The notes beneath the pieces were generated by a model that did no database searches, was not told the origin of the DNA, and was given only the letters and a program-made list of their open reading frames with translations. 64,000 bases of DNA from Acidobacteria bacterium AB60 (GTDB lineage Bacteria; Acidobacteriota; Terriglobia; Terriglobales; Acidobacteriaceae): the NCBI GenBank assembly GCA_008682415.1, contig VANK01000001.1:62001-126000 (forward strand), written 5' to 3'. The translations under genes and the position numbers were made by a program. This document shows positions 1 through 6,880 of this stretch, piece by piece; position 1 is the stretch's first letter, and the number at the start of each line of letters is the position of its first letter.

Positions 1-184
1 GAAGCGCCGCCCCTGCCGCGATCATGAACAGTCCGCAAGCCACCGCGAGCGCCTCGCACCCCGGATGAAACTCAGGCACCGGCTGCCATCCGAACGCAAA
101 GTCACGGGACACGACGGAGACAACGCCCATGCCCATCATTCCGATGGAGAACACGGAGATTGCCGGCTGCTGTTCACGAATCAT
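1..184 (-). CDS. Partial DoxX-like small membrane protein
   Basis: The gene runs off the left edge, so only the first 61 codons are visible, starting at the ATG whose complement is 182-184. A GAGAGGA Shine-Dalgarno sits 8 bases upstream. The fragment begins MIREQQPAIS, has a hydrophobic stretch at about residues 9-26, a loop containing FGWQPVPEF at about 31-39, and the start of a second helix from about 46. Helix, WQPVP loop, helix is the layout I know from small DoxX-like inner-membrane proteins; that is a pattern judgement, not a proven assignment. It is divergent from the MocR regulator at 291, which makes it a plausible target of that regulator (inference). Confidence 0.55.
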   Translation of the reverse strand, partial: MIREQQPAISVFSIGMMGMGVVSVVSRDFAFGWQPVPEFHPGCEALAVACGLFMIAAGAAL

Positions 185-229
185 GAGCAAAGTCCTCTCG
201 GAGAACTGACAATGCTCCTCATCCTATGT

Positions 230-252
230 TTTGGATTGGTATGCTTGGTAGA
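230..252. promoter_or_regulatory. Direct TTGGTA repeats between DoxX-like gene and MocR gene
   Basis: Two exact TTGGTA hexamers (236-241 and 245-250) follow a related TTGGAT (231-236) in the short divergent gap 185-290. MocR/GabR/PdxR-type regulators often bind direct repeats in such gaps. No clear -35/-10 pair could be assigned. This is a candidate operator only. Confidence 0.3.
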
Positions 253-290
253 TCCATTTTCGACGGAATCGTATGGGCCATTGAGGAGCG

Positions 291-1757
291 ATGAGCAAGG
301 TCGCCAGTTCCTTCGAGCTTTCGCTGAACCCGCGATCGCGCGGCCAGAGCCTCTCGCGCTGGCTCTACGAAGAGCTGCGCGCGGCGATTCTCGAAGGCCG
401 GCTGAAGGCCGGAACCACACTGCCCGCAACGCGCGAGTTTGCCCGTCAGCAGCGCATCTCGCGCGGAACCGTCCTCAGTGCATTTGAGAGGCTCCAGGAC
501 GAGGGGTATCTGTCTTCGCGCGTCGGCATCGGAACCTGGGTCAACCCCAATGTTGCCGCCACCGGGATCGCGCGCTGCGCGCCCTCCGCCGTCCCCGCCT
601 ATATCGATCGGGCAATCTCCGGGTACAAGCATCCCAAGCCGTTCGTGAACTGGGTCGCGCTCCGCGGCACACGCCCCTTCAAGATGCGTGATCCGGCGCT
701 CGACGCGTTTCCCGCAGAGCTGTGGGGACGCCTGGCGTCGCGCCGCGCCCGTTCCTTCAACGCCTGGGTTCGCGAAGAAGACGACGGAGGCGGCTATCGC
801 CCTCTGCGCGAGGCCATCGCGCACTATCTCGGTTCCTCGCGCGGAGTCAACTGCGGCCCCGATCAGATCGTGATCGTCTCCGGGGTGCAGCAGGCGCTCG
901 ATCTGCTGGCGCGCTTCCTGCTCAAACCGGGCGACCCGGTCTGGATGGAAGATCCCGGCTACTTCGGCGCAACGATCGCATTCCAGCGAGCCGGCGCCAG
1001 GATCGTTCCCGTGCCCGTGGATGACGAGGGCCTCTCCATCGTCGCGGGAGTCAAGGCGTGCGCTCATCCTCGCGGCGTGTTCGTCACTCCGGCCCATCAA
1101 TATCCGCTGGGCATGACCATGTCGCTCGATCGCCGCGTGGAACTGCTGCGATGGGCGGCGCGCACCGGCGCCTTCATCCTGGAAGACGACTACGACAGCG
1201 AGTACAGGTTTGAAGGCCTCCCCTCGCCGGCGCTCCAAGGGCTGGACCGCAACGGGAACGTGATCTTCATCGGCACCTTCACCAAGCTGCTGTTTCCCGC
1301 ATTGCGGCTGGGCTATATCGTCCTGCCGCCGCCCCTGGTGGAGGTCTTCTCCGCCTTCCGTCGGGGAACGGACCTTCGCTCCTCGGGCATGGATCAGGCG
1401 GTCCTCTGTGACTTCATCGCGGAGGGACACTTCGCCCGCCATCTGCGGCGCATGCGCAGTCTGTACGCGGCTCGCCTGGAGGCGCTGAAAGACAGCGGAC
1501 GGCGCTATCTCTCCGGCGTGCTCGAGGTTTCTGAGATCAACGCAGGGCTCTACACGGCGGCCTTCCTCCGCAACGGCATGACCTCGCGCCAGGCGGAGAC
1601 GATTGCGGCAAAGCATGGCATCGAGACGAGAGCGCTCGACCGCTTCACCCTCGCGCGTCCTGATCCGCGAGGACTCCTGCTGGGCTTTGCCGCGTTCGAT
1701 GAAAAGGCCATTCGCAACGGAGCCATGCGGCTTGCCGCCGCGCTGAGCAAGCGTTGA
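291..1757 (+). CDS. MocR-family (GntR-aminotransferase) transcriptional regulator
   Basis: A 488-residue protein with the two-part MocR layout. A GntR winged helix-turn-helix occupies about residues 20-75 (the run LPATREFARQQRISRGTVLS covers the recognition region). It is followed by a fold-type I aminotransferase-like domain from about 110 to the end. K332 in GTFTKLLFPALRLGY is the expected PLP-binding lysine, and the DDYDSEYR segment is typical of the family. Such proteins (PdxR, GabR, TauR) sense PLP or amino-acid ligands and usually regulate a neighbouring gene. The neighbour here is the divergent DoxX-like gene. Which ligand it senses cannot be told from the sequence. Confidence 0.9.
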   Translation: MSKVASSFELSLNPRSRGQSLSRWLYEELRAAILEGRLKAGTTLPATREFARQQRISRGTVLSAFERLQDEGYLSSRVGIGTWVNPNVAATGIARCAPSAVPAYIDRAISGYKHPKPFVNWVALRGTRPFKMRDPALDAFPAELWGRLASRRARSFNAWVREEDDGGGYRPLREAIAHYLGSSRGVNCGPDQIVIVSGVQQALDLLARFLLKPGDPVWMEDPGYFGATIAFQRAGARIVPVPVDDEGLSIVAGVKACAHPRGVFVTPAHQYPLGMTMSLDRRVELLRWAARTGAFILEDDYDSEYRFEGLPSPALQGLDRNGNVIFIGTFTKLLFPALRLGYIVLPPPLVEVFSAFRRGTDLRSSGMDQAVLCDFIAEGHFARHLRRMRSLYAARLEALKDSGRRYLSGVLEVSEINAGLYTAAFLRNGMTSRQAETIAAKHGIETRALDRFTLARPDPRGLLLGFAAFDEKAIRNGAMRLAAALSKR

Positions 1758-1814
1758 TGCGGTTGAGGCTGCCTCCATCCTCGTGTCCATGCGAGGGCGG
1801 AGGCAGCGTAGCTG

Positions 1815-3512
1815 CTAGTTGTCGCCGCGCAGAGCGAAGGCGATGATGGCGTCTCCAAGGTTGGGCGTGACTTCTCCGGGATTGCCGCCAAAGGCATTCA
1901 CAATGTACTCGCGGCCATCCACCATGTACGCGGCCGGAGCGGCGGTGGCGCCCCCCGCGCCTTTGATGGTCATGGCGTTGAAGGTCCACAGCATGGCGCC
2001 ACTGGCGGCGTCCACGGCGTGAAATAGGCCGTTGGTCTCGCCGAAGAAGGCTACGTCGCCGGCGATGACGAAGCCCGAGTCGGCAGGAAGGGAAGACTGA
2101 ATCTGCCAGGCGATCTTCCCGGTGGTGGTGTCCACCGCTCCGTAGAGCCCGTAGTTGTTCACGCCCGGAACCGTATCCGTGACGGAACCCCAACCGGGTA
2201 GCGTGCCGCCGCTGGTGTTGGTGGGAGTGGTGTAGTACGACTCAGGAATGTAGCGCCCGTGCTGATACAGGTAGTGGGTGCGCGGGCTGTAGGCGTCGGG
2301 AGGCCACTCCTGGCCACCGTCGGCGCCGGGCTGCATCACCAGGGTCTGCTCCTGCGGTGGGGTCCACATGGGGGCCGCCGTGTAGCCGGCGGGCAAGGGG
2401 CCTACGTCGTGTGGCGTCAGGCTCTCGATGTTTGTGATGGGCTGAGTGGGCCAGGGGTTTTGCCAGCTCGGGGTTGTGGGTACGGGGATCTCGGTCACGG
2501 GGTAAAGCGGTGCGCCCGTGCGGCGATCGAGAATGAAGGTGTACCCCGTCTTGCCCTGGTGAGCGATCGCGGGCACGCCGTTCAGGGTGAAGAGCACGGT
2601 TGGTGGCGTCGCATCGTAGTCCCAGAGATCGTGGTGCGCCTCCTGGTAGTACCACTTCAGCGTCCCGGTTGTGATGTCGAGCGCGACGATGCTGACGGAG
2701 TAGAGATTGGTTCCGGCGCGTTGCACGCCGTTGATGTCCGGGGCAGCGTTGCCGGTGGAGACATAGACGAGTCCCAGCGCCGGATCATAACTTGGCGACT
2801 GCCACACGGGCGCGCCGCCCTGCAGGTAGGAGCTTCCGGCCCATGTGGTCGGTTCGGTGGTCCAGAAGCGCCACAGGTGTCTGCCGGTGCGCGCATCGTA
2901 GGCATCCACGTGGCCGCGGGTAAGGTATTCGCCGCCTGACGTCCCCACGATGACCGTTCCGTTGATGTACTGCGGCGGCATGGTCATGCTGTAGCCGGCG
3001 TGCCAGTCGTCGACGGCGGTCTTCCATACCGTGCTTCCATTTCCAGCATTGAGGGCCACGAGTGTTGCATCGAGGCGCGCGAGGAACAATAAGCCTTGGC
3101 CGTAACCCACCCCACGATTGTTGTGGCTGCAGCACAAGGGCAAGGAACTGAGCGGCGGCATATCCGTGGGGTGATAGACCCAGCGCTGGCGGCCGTTGGC
3201 GGCGTTCAAGGCCCACACGTCATCGTTGCCGCTGGTGACGTACATCGTTCCGCCGATGACGAGGGGGGTCATCTCTATGGACATGTTTGGATCGTTGATT
3301 CCGGTGTGGAAGACCCACGCCACCTTCAGCTGGCTCGCGTTGGAGGGAGTGATCTGGTCGACGTTCTGGAAGCGGGTGTTGGCGAGGTCATTTCCGTAGC
3401 GGGGCCAGTCCAGATTCTCCTGGGCGAGGACCGTGGAAGACAGCATTGCGGCGAGCACAACGGCGAAAAAATCGAAGGCCGAGGGACGACACATCAGGGG
3501 AGAAACTCTCAT
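1815..3512 (-). CDS. Secreted PQQ-binding quinoprotein dehydrogenase (beta-propeller)
   Basis: A 565-residue protein with an N-terminal signal peptide ending near STVLAQ (about residue 31). The rest is a quinoprotein beta-propeller with repeated blades of the type VWALNAANGRQRW, LVALNAGNGSTVW and ALDITTGTLKWYYQ. The vicinal cysteines C127-C128 (LPLCCSHNNRG), the GGEYLTRG segment and the HHDLWDYD motif match positions in methanol/alcohol dehydrogenases that contact PQQ or form the active site. It probably oxidises an alcohol or sugar in the periplasm. There is no C-terminal cytochrome c domain and no adjacent cytochrome gene, so its electron acceptor is not visible. The substrate is unknown. 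A second in-frame start exists at 3494. Confidence 0.85.
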   Translation of the reverse strand: MRVSPLMCRPSAFDFFAVVLAAMLSSTVLAQENLDWPRYGNDLANTRFQNVDQITPSNASQLKVAWVFHTGINDPNMSIEMTPLVIGGTMYVTSGNDDVWALNAANGRQRWVYHPTDMPPLSSLPLCCSHNNRGVGYGQGLLFLARLDATLVALNAGNGSTVWKTAVDDWHAGYSMTMPPQYINGTVIVGTSGGEYLTRGHVDAYDARTGRHLWRFWTTEPTTWAGSSYLQGGAPVWQSPSYDPALGLVYVSTGNAAPDINGVQRAGTNLYSVSIVALDITTGTLKWYYQEAHHDLWDYDATPPTVLFTLNGVPAIAHQGKTGYTFILDRRTGAPLYPVTEIPVPTTPSWQNPWPTQPITNIESLTPHDVGPLPAGYTAAPMWTPPQEQTLVMQPGADGGQEWPPDAYSPRTHYLYQHGRYIPESYYTTPTNTSGGTLPGWGSVTDTVPGVNNYGLYGAVDTTTGKIAWQIQSSLPADSGFVIAGDVAFFGETNGLFHAVDAASGAMLWTFNAMTIKGAGGATAAPAAYMVDGREYIVNAFGGNPGEVTPNLGDAIIAFALRGDN

Positions 3513-3892
3513 CGAGGCACACCTCCGCCGCGGGTCGCGACGGCAGGTTGCGAGGCGGCGATTCAGACTCGCGCGACCGCCCGCAGGCGAGTTGCGGGGT
3601 GGCGAGCGACTCGAAGATTCCGGCGCGCACGAAGACTGTGCGGCGCGAAGGACCTGCCTTCGAGTCCGACAGCGATTTCACGCTCCTTCAGGGGTGGTTG
3701 CGGTCTCCGAAGTTCGGAGGGGATGATGGTGACTCTGCGGATTGTGCCTGCGAGCACGGGCAGACACGAGGGGACATGTGCTGCCGGTCTGAGATGCCGG
3801 GCAGCTTAGGCAGGTTAGCAGCCAGCTTACGGCGTTTGTAGCCGGGTCAACTCAAGATGAAGGCCCGTTCAGAGAGCGCGCCGGGGAGGGGA
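3513..3892. other. Gene-free gap upstream of the quinoprotein gene
   Basis: I see no credible gene in these 380 bases; open frames here lack start context and recognisable composition. It should hold the promoter of the leftward quinoprotein gene, but no clear -35/-10 pair was found. No strong hairpin or repeat was seen. Confidence 0.5.
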
Positions 3893-4261
3893 TCAGCTTG
3901 CGTCGAGGTGAAGGCTGATGTCATTCAGCCACTCGGCGATGAGGTCCTCGTCGCCGGGATCGAGGACGTAGGCGTCGTTGAGGAGGAGCAGGGTGGCCCA
4001 GTTGACCAGGTCGCGTTCGGTGATCTTGCCCAGGCGCTTGCGCTCGAGGGCGTTGGAGATATGTTGCCGGGTGATGGCGATGGCCGGCTCGGGCATGCGG
4101 AAGAAGGTGCGGGCGGCGCGCTGGCCGCGCTGCAGATTGAACTCGAAGACTCCGGTCATGGCGTGGCGCACTTCTTCGAGGTCGGCCTGGAAGAGCGCGA
4201 AGCGCCGCAGCACGTCCTGCTGGTGCTGGGTCAGATACGGGAGCTCCGATTCGTCAATCAA
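3893..4261 (-). CDS. Small helical protein of unknown function
   Basis: A 122-residue soluble, probably all-helical acidic protein (MIDESELPYLTQHQQDVLRR...). I do not recognise a domain. The start is TTG at 4261, 18 bases downstream of the SET gene stop and preceded by a GCAGGA ribosome-binding site. This spacing indicates that it is co-transcribed with the SET-domain gene. No signal peptide, membrane segment or cysteine motif is present. It could be a partner or substrate of the SET protein, but that is only suggested by the neighbourhood. Confidence 0.65.
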   Translation of the reverse strand: MIDESELPYLTQHQQDVLRRFALFQADLEEVRHAMTGVFEFNLQRGQRAARTFFRMPEPAIAITRQHISNALERKRLGKITERDLVNWATLLLLNDAYVLDPGDEDLIAEWLNDISLHLDAS

Positions 4262-4279
4262 TGCATCCTGCCTTTGCGT

Positions 4280-4753
4280 CTACTTCGCGGCGCGGACCCC
4301 TCTCTTGGGATTATCGGCCGCGGACCGGGCGGCCTGTTTGCGCTTGTGCAGTTCCTCGCGGGAGTACATGCTGCCGCGGCAGTTGCGGGCGCCGCAGTTG
4401 CAGAGCTGTTCCTCGTCCCCGCCATCATAGAGGCAATAGTCGTAGGTGATCTCCTCGCCGGGGGCGATGTTGCGGATGGCGGTGATCCAGACGCGGCCAT
4501 CCACTTCGTCGGTCTCGCAGTTGGGATCGCAGCTGTGGTTGATGAACATGGCCATGCAGTGCCCGTCGATGACGACCGCGCCCTCGCCGAGTCCAAACAG
4601 GTATGTGACGAGCGAATCCTCGTAAAGGGTATCTGCCTCGTCCTTGGTGATGCGCGGGCCGGTGTACTCGGCCACGCGCCTGCCCTTTGTGATGCGCGCG
4701 GTGGTGTAGCAACCGGCGGCGTGAATGGCAGACGAGCGAATGATCAGTCCCAT
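4280..4753 (-). CDS. SET-domain protein lysine methyltransferase
   Basis: Translated from ATG 4753 the protein has 157 residues and is almost entirely a SET domain. It shows an N-terminal AAGCYTTARITKG segment where the AdoMet-binding GxG loop is expected, the pseudoknot motif FINHSCDPNCE, the catalytic-type EEITYDY, and a post-SET zinc motif C-x-C-x4-C (LCNCGARNCRG). These are the elements of eukaryotic-type histone lysine methyltransferases; bacterial SET proteins exist, but their substrates are mostly unknown. Longer reading from 4840 adds 29 residues without family similarity, so the inner start is preferred. It is transcribed leftwards with the small gene at 3893-4261. Confidence 0.88.
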   Translation of the reverse strand: MGLIIRSSAIHAAGCYTTARITKGRRVAEYTGPRITKDEADTLYEDSLVTYLFGLGEGAVVIDGHCMAMFINHSCDPNCETDEVDGRVWITAIRNIAPGEEITYDYCLYDGGDEEQLCNCGARNCRGSMYSREELHKRKQAARSAADNPKRGVRAAK

Positions 4754-4862
4754 GCAGGTGTGCGATGCTCTTTCGGGGATGATGGATGCGAATGCACCGG
4801 CATCAGTGCATTCCGCGCTCTCTGCCTCGCATCGTACCATTGAACGAGCGGGATTCGTCGAG

Positions 4863-5549
4863 ATGAATCAGCGGTATACCTTCAAAATCCGGCGCGGACG
4901 AACCTTGATCCTCACCGCGGTGCTGGGCGCCTGCGGGCTTGTCTGGGCGCAGCAGCCGCCGGCGGAGCCGCAGAAGGCCCCGCCGTCGAAGCCGCCGGCG
5001 GAGAGCAATCCTTTTCCGGAAGACACGACGAATGTGCCGGTGGTTCCGGCCAGCAATGCGCCGGCGGCGCCGGCGGCGAACGCGGCTCCGCCAGCGTTGC
5101 CGTCGGGGGCGGACGACCCGGTGCGCAGCCCGGATGATCCAGTCGGCGATCCCGAGGCGGGCAGCAACAGCGAATTCAGTTCGTCGAGCGCGGGGCTGGA
5201 CAAGATTCAGCCGCCTCCCGACGAGGAGCCGACCCGCCGCCACCGCGGCAAGGGTCCGCAGGAGCCGGACGTCCACCAGGAGACGGCCAAGGAAGACGAG
5301 GACGTGGGCAGCCTGTACCTCTCGCAGAAGAACTGGCGGGCGGCGCTTTCGCGGTTCGAGTCGGCGGTGGTGCTGGACCCGGAGAATCCCGATGTGTACT
5401 GGGCCCTGGCCGAGTCGCAGCGTCACCTGGGGCAGTTTGCGGCGGCTAAAGCCAATTACGAGAAGGTGATGGAGTACGATCCCGACTCCAAGCACGCCAA
5501 AGAGGCCAAGAAGCTGCTGGGCTCGCCGGAGATGGCGGGGATGAAGTAG
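4863..5549 (+). CDS. Secreted TPR-repeat protein
   Basis: A 228-residue protein starting at ATG 4863. A signal peptide (hydrophobic core ILTAVLGACGLVWA, about residues 16-29) is followed by a long Pro/Ala/Glu/Asp-rich disordered region (about 30-140). Two tetratricopeptide repeats follow near the C-terminus (SLYLSQKNWRAALSRFESAV and YWALAESQRHLGQFAAAKAN). It probably acts as a periplasmic protein-interaction module. It is divergent from the SET gene with about 110 bases between the two starts, which must contain both promoters. A heptamer repeat array begins 7 bases after its stop codon. Confidence 0.8.
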   Translation: MNQRYTFKIRRGRTLILTAVLGACGLVWAQQPPAEPQKAPPSKPPAESNPFPEDTTNVPVVPASNAPAAPAANAAPPALPSGADDPVRSPDDPVGDPEAGSNSEFSSSSAGLDKIQPPPDEEPTRRHRGKGPQEPDVHQETAKEDEDVGSLYLSQKNWRAALSRFESAVVLDPENPDVYWALAESQRHLGQFAAAKANYEKVMEYDPDSKHAKEAKKLLGSPEMAGMK

Positions 5550-5556
5550 GAGGACA

Positions 5557-5605
5557 GGGAATAGAGAACAGGGAATAGGGAATAGGGAATAGGGAACAGG
5601 GAACA
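5557..5605 (+). repeat. Heptamer array, GGGAATA type, 7 units
   Basis: Seven phased 7-bp units: GGGAATA, GAGAACA, three more GGGAATA and two GGGAACA. It begins 7 bases after the stop codon of the TPR gene. Same unit as the arrays at 8489-8593 and 11025-11052. Confidence 0.95.
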
Positions 5606-5700
5606 GCAGTCAGTGCACAGTGAGCGAGCGGGCTGGGTGTTCAGCCGCCTGACGCGATTGGAATTTCTTTATACGGGCCTCTTAAGTGCTTTGGAATGAT

Positions 5701-5742
5701 AGGGCGTGAAACGACCGGTTTCGCCCTTTCTTCTCTGTTTTG
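5701..5742 (+). terminator. Probable intrinsic terminator after the TPR gene
   Basis: Left arm 5701-5711 pairs with right arm 5719-5727 (AGGGCG-GAAA with TTTCGCCCT, one bulged T). A T-rich tract (TTCTTCTCTGTTTT) follows. It lies 150 bases past the TPR stop, beyond the heptamer array. Confidence 0.6.
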
Positions 5743-5805
5743 CTTCGCGTAGCCTCTTTTGGATCAGTGGCTTGCGATTTTGTTAGAGAGAATAGATGGC
5801 GAAAT

Positions 5806-6207
5806 CTACATAGGGGAGGGGGGTCCCTTCTTGTCCCGAGCGCATTTGAAGGCGGACATGGCGACCTGGGCTGCGTAAAGGAGTTCATTGGCTTCGTTCG
5901 AGATCCAAACTTTGATGCGCAAGCCGTGGGCTACACAGGCGATGGAGGCGATGACCCCTTCCAGGGTCCCCATGGAGGGCATGGCAAGGCGGAATGCCTC
6001 GCCCGCGGCGGATTTGCAGGCGGAGTAGTGCCTTCCCTTCACCTGATTCTCTTTGAAGGCCCGGTCGTAGGCCTGGACGCAATGCTCAACGGCCTGATCG
6101 GGGGAGGAGCCGGCGGGGGGAAGGGTGGCTTTTGGCATCGCGTACTCGGTGTCGTGCTGCGGGGGGCGCGTTGCGGAGGGTTCGGGTTTTTGTGCGGATT
6201 CCGGCAT
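5806..6207 (-). CDS. Small conserved-type protein of unknown function
   Basis: A 133-residue protein starting at ATG 6207, preceded by an AGGAG ribosome-binding site 8 bases upstream; an upstream in-frame start at 6228 is less well placed. The first 45 residues are Pro-rich and probably disordered. The rest looks helical with four cysteines (HCVQAYDR, SACKSAAGEA, ASIACVAHG, FKCARDKK). The pattern SACKSAAGEAFRLAMPSMG...FIACVAHG-like and LLYAAQVAMSA is reminiscent of short acidobacterial proteins of unknown role. I cannot assign a function. Its leader contains a terminator-like hairpin (see 6233-6279). Confidence 0.7.
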   Translation of the reverse strand: MPESAQKPEPSATRPPQHDTEYAMPKATLPPAGSSPDQAVEHCVQAYDRAFKENQVKGRHYSACKSAAGEAFRLAMPSMGTLEGVIASIACVAHGLRIKVWISNEANELLYAAQVAMSAFKCARDKKGPPSPM

Positions 6208-6223
6208 GACGTTGTCTCCTGAG

Positions 6224-6279
6224 GTCAAAAAGAAACGCCCGCATGGGCCGGTGATGGTCGCCGGGTGCCTGCGGGCGTT
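6224..6279 (-). promoter_or_regulatory. Terminator-like hairpin in the leader of the 5806-6207 gene
   Basis: On the minus strand, AACGCCCGCA (6279-6270) pairs perfectly with TGCGGGCGTT (6243-6234). The loop is 26 bases and holds a smaller CCGG...CCGG stem. A TTTCTTTTTG run follows. This ends about 20 bases before the ribosome-binding site, so it lies inside the leader and could act as an attenuator. It could also terminate leftward read-through. No known riboswitch class was recognised. Confidence 0.55.
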
Positions 6280-6628
6280 GGTTTCTTATTCCTAGAATCA
6301 GTATGGCAGAACGAAATAATTAAACTCCAAACTATTTTTTATTTTTTGCCTTGTGTTCTGAGAGGCGTGGGGCGTTTTCCACAGAATTGCCTCTTGACAA
6401 GAGTTTGGGGATGGGGCGGAGAGGGGCGGTGTGGAATCCAACTGGGCGGATGTGCGAGTGGTGATGCAGATCACGTGAAGTTCAAGTTTCGCTATATATT
6501 CGTGGTCATACAACACTACATTTGTAGTGATTGGAGTTTATTTGATCCAATGGGCCCTTCTGGACGGAACAAGTCTACTTTGAGACCGCGGTCGTGCGGA
6601 AGCGGAGACCCGGCTGGGTTGGGTTCGT

Positions 6629-6751
6629 GGTATCCCATGTCTCCAACGACGGGAGACATGGGGCACCCCGCTTGTCGTGCTGGGTTGAGGGAAGAAGAAA
6701 TGGGAGAACGCAGGGTGGAGGTATCCCATGTCTCCAACGACGGGAGACATG
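6629..6751. repeat. Two direct copies of a 32-bp hairpin element
   Basis: An identical 32-bp sequence occurs at 6629-6660 and 6720-6751, 91 bp apart. Each is a perfect inverted repeat (CATGTCTCC / GGAGACATG around an AACGACG loop). The first copy extends to an 11-bp stem (6634-6644 with 6652-6662). It resembles REP-type dispersed hairpins. There are only two copies with a palindromic repeat, so it is not a CRISPR. Confidence 0.9.
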
Positions 6752-6778
6752 AGGCGAGTGCCAAGTGCCAAGGGGCGA

Positions 6779-6813
6779 GAGACGAGAGACGAGAGACGAG
6801 AGACGAGAGGCGA
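6779..6813 (+). repeat. Heptamer array, GAGACGA type, 5 units
   Basis: Four perfect GAGACGA units and one GAGGCGA in phase, lying between the second hairpin copy and the DUF4157 gene. Confidence 0.95.
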
Positions 6814-6836
6814 GGGAGAAGGGCTGGACCTGCTCG

Positions 6837-6862
6837 CAACTCGGACTCGTAACTCGCAACTG
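6837..6862 (+). repeat. Heptamer array, CAACTCG type
   Basis: CAACTCG, a 6-base GACTCG, TAACTCG and a partial CAACTGG. The motif is the complement family of the GAGTTGC units at 8459-8486 and equals the units at 53241-53268. Confidence 0.8.
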
Positions 6863-6880
6863 GGTTGGAAGTGTGGGAGA

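Larger units (their letters stand above)
6280..6880. other. Gene-free repeat-rich region before the DUF4157 gene
   Basis: No gene is supported here. The left part (about 6300-6360) is AT-rich and is the likely promoter area for the leftward gene at 5806-6207. The rest carries two copies of a 32-bp hairpin element (6629-6660, 6720-6751), a GAGACGA heptamer array (6779-6813) and a CAACTCG-type array (6837-6862). Open frames through it on both strands are made of repeat sequence. Confidence 0.75.

Noticed and set aside
3857..4843. Rightward frame of 328 codons opposite the SET and small helical genes
   Set aside because: It is antisense to two better-supported genes and shows no recognisable domain.
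6629..6751. Two direct repeats considered as a CRISPR
   Set aside because: Only two copies, 91 bp apart, strongly palindromic over their whole length, and no cas genes.
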